Part shown: piece by piece, positions 63,952 to 64,000 of the stretch
How the letters are laid out: each line of letters opens with the position of its first letter
Position numbering within the stretch: position 1 is the first letter of the stretch
DNA from: Neisseria sp. MVDL19-042950
GTDB lineage: Bacteria; Pseudomonadota; Gammaproteobacteria; Burkholderiales; Neisseriaceae
Length of the DNA: 64,000 nucleotides
Direction: 5' to 3'
NCBI RefSeq assembly: GCF_030504625.1
Contig: NZ_JAUKWH010000005.1
Span: 70,602 to 134,601, forward strand
The notes under the pieces: generated by a model
Seen by the model: only the letters and a program-made list of their open reading frames with translations
The model's database searches: none
What the model was told of the DNA's origin: nothing
Made by a program: the position numbers and the translations under genes

Positions 63952-64000
63952 TCAATTAATCACGACCTTACTCAAATCCGGCTTAGTCTCCACAAAGTCC
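63952..64000 (-). CDS. C-terminal end of an upstream phage gene (partial)
   Basis: Read leftward from the window edge, an open frame ends FVETKPDLSKVVIN and a TGA at 63954-63952, close to a terminator. Only about 15 residues are visible, so the product cannot be named. Confidence 0.5.
   Translation of the reverse strand, partial: DFVETKPDLSKVVIN

Larger units (their letters stand above)
34541..64000 (-). mobile_element. Mu-like prophage, late end (continues beyond window)
   Basis: Almost 30 kb of leftward genes in Mu order: mor and gemA, lysis, terminase, portal, F/G, protease, head, sheath, tube, tape measure, N, P, baseplate, fibre, end modification gene. The left boundary is placed at a TG dinucleotide at 34541, upstream of three copies of a ten-base repeat expected of transposase-binding sites. 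Transposase and repressor genes must lie to the right of 64,000. The five-base target duplication cannot be checked without the other end. Confidence 0.85.

Noticed and set aside
1-64000. CRISPR arrays, tRNA and rRNA genes
   Set aside because: No regularly spaced repeats with unique spacers, no cloverleaf with matching arms and no rRNA sequence were recognised; repeated 10-12 base units are uptake sequences.

Overview
The window is from a Neisseria species. The evidence is the repeated 12-base DNA uptake sequence AGGCCGTCTGAA, which forms nearly all chromosomal intergenic terminators as inverted pairs, together with the pilMNOPQ-aroK-aroB block divergent from ponA and the mtrR/mtrCDE efflux locus. 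The AG form of the uptake sequence, rather than the AT form of meningococci and gonococci, suggests a commensal or animal-associated species; the species cannot be fixed from this window.

Bases 1-34,540 are ordinary chromosome: a secreted metallo-beta-lactamase-fold protein, glutamine synthetase, aroE-mtgA, the type IV pilus secretin operon running leftward into aroK and aroB, PBP1A (ponA), ysxC, cytochrome c4, the ResB/CcsB cytochrome c maturation pair, mtrR with divergent mtrCDE, speA, fhs, orn, a small orphan gene, pgi and aroG. Notable regulatory details are a 19-codon ORF coupled to ponA, a perfect dyad overlapping the mtr promoters, and a potentially structured mtrC leader.

Bases from about 34,541 to the window end are a Mu-like prophage inserted behind aroG, with its late end at the left and its transposase end beyond base 64,000. 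Genes run leftward: an unidentified gene end, rdgC, a small-protein/DUF2335 pair, gemA, mor, a lysis cassette (amidase, putative holin, Rz, embedded Rz1), small head-region genes, both terminase subunits, portal, F-like head protein, G, protease/scaffold, major head protein, sheath, tube, tail chaperone with a likely -1 frameshift, tape measure, gpN, baseplate genes, tail fibre genes, a papain-like protein, and an N-terminally shortened adenine methylase at the position where Mu carries mom. The prophage seems largely intact apart from the methylase and the Rz1 tail.

The most interesting material is what interrupts the late operon: a lipoprotein cassette with its own apparent promoter and terminator before the tape measure gene; an antisense YegP/DUF1508-like gene with its own terminator; an 89-base structured element joining the stop of the F-like protein (which carries a C-terminal nuclease-like domain) to the start of G; several strong internal terminators; and a recurring CAACATATTGT-type motif in two early-region promoters that looks like a phage operator. 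All family names are from reading the sequence, without database searches.
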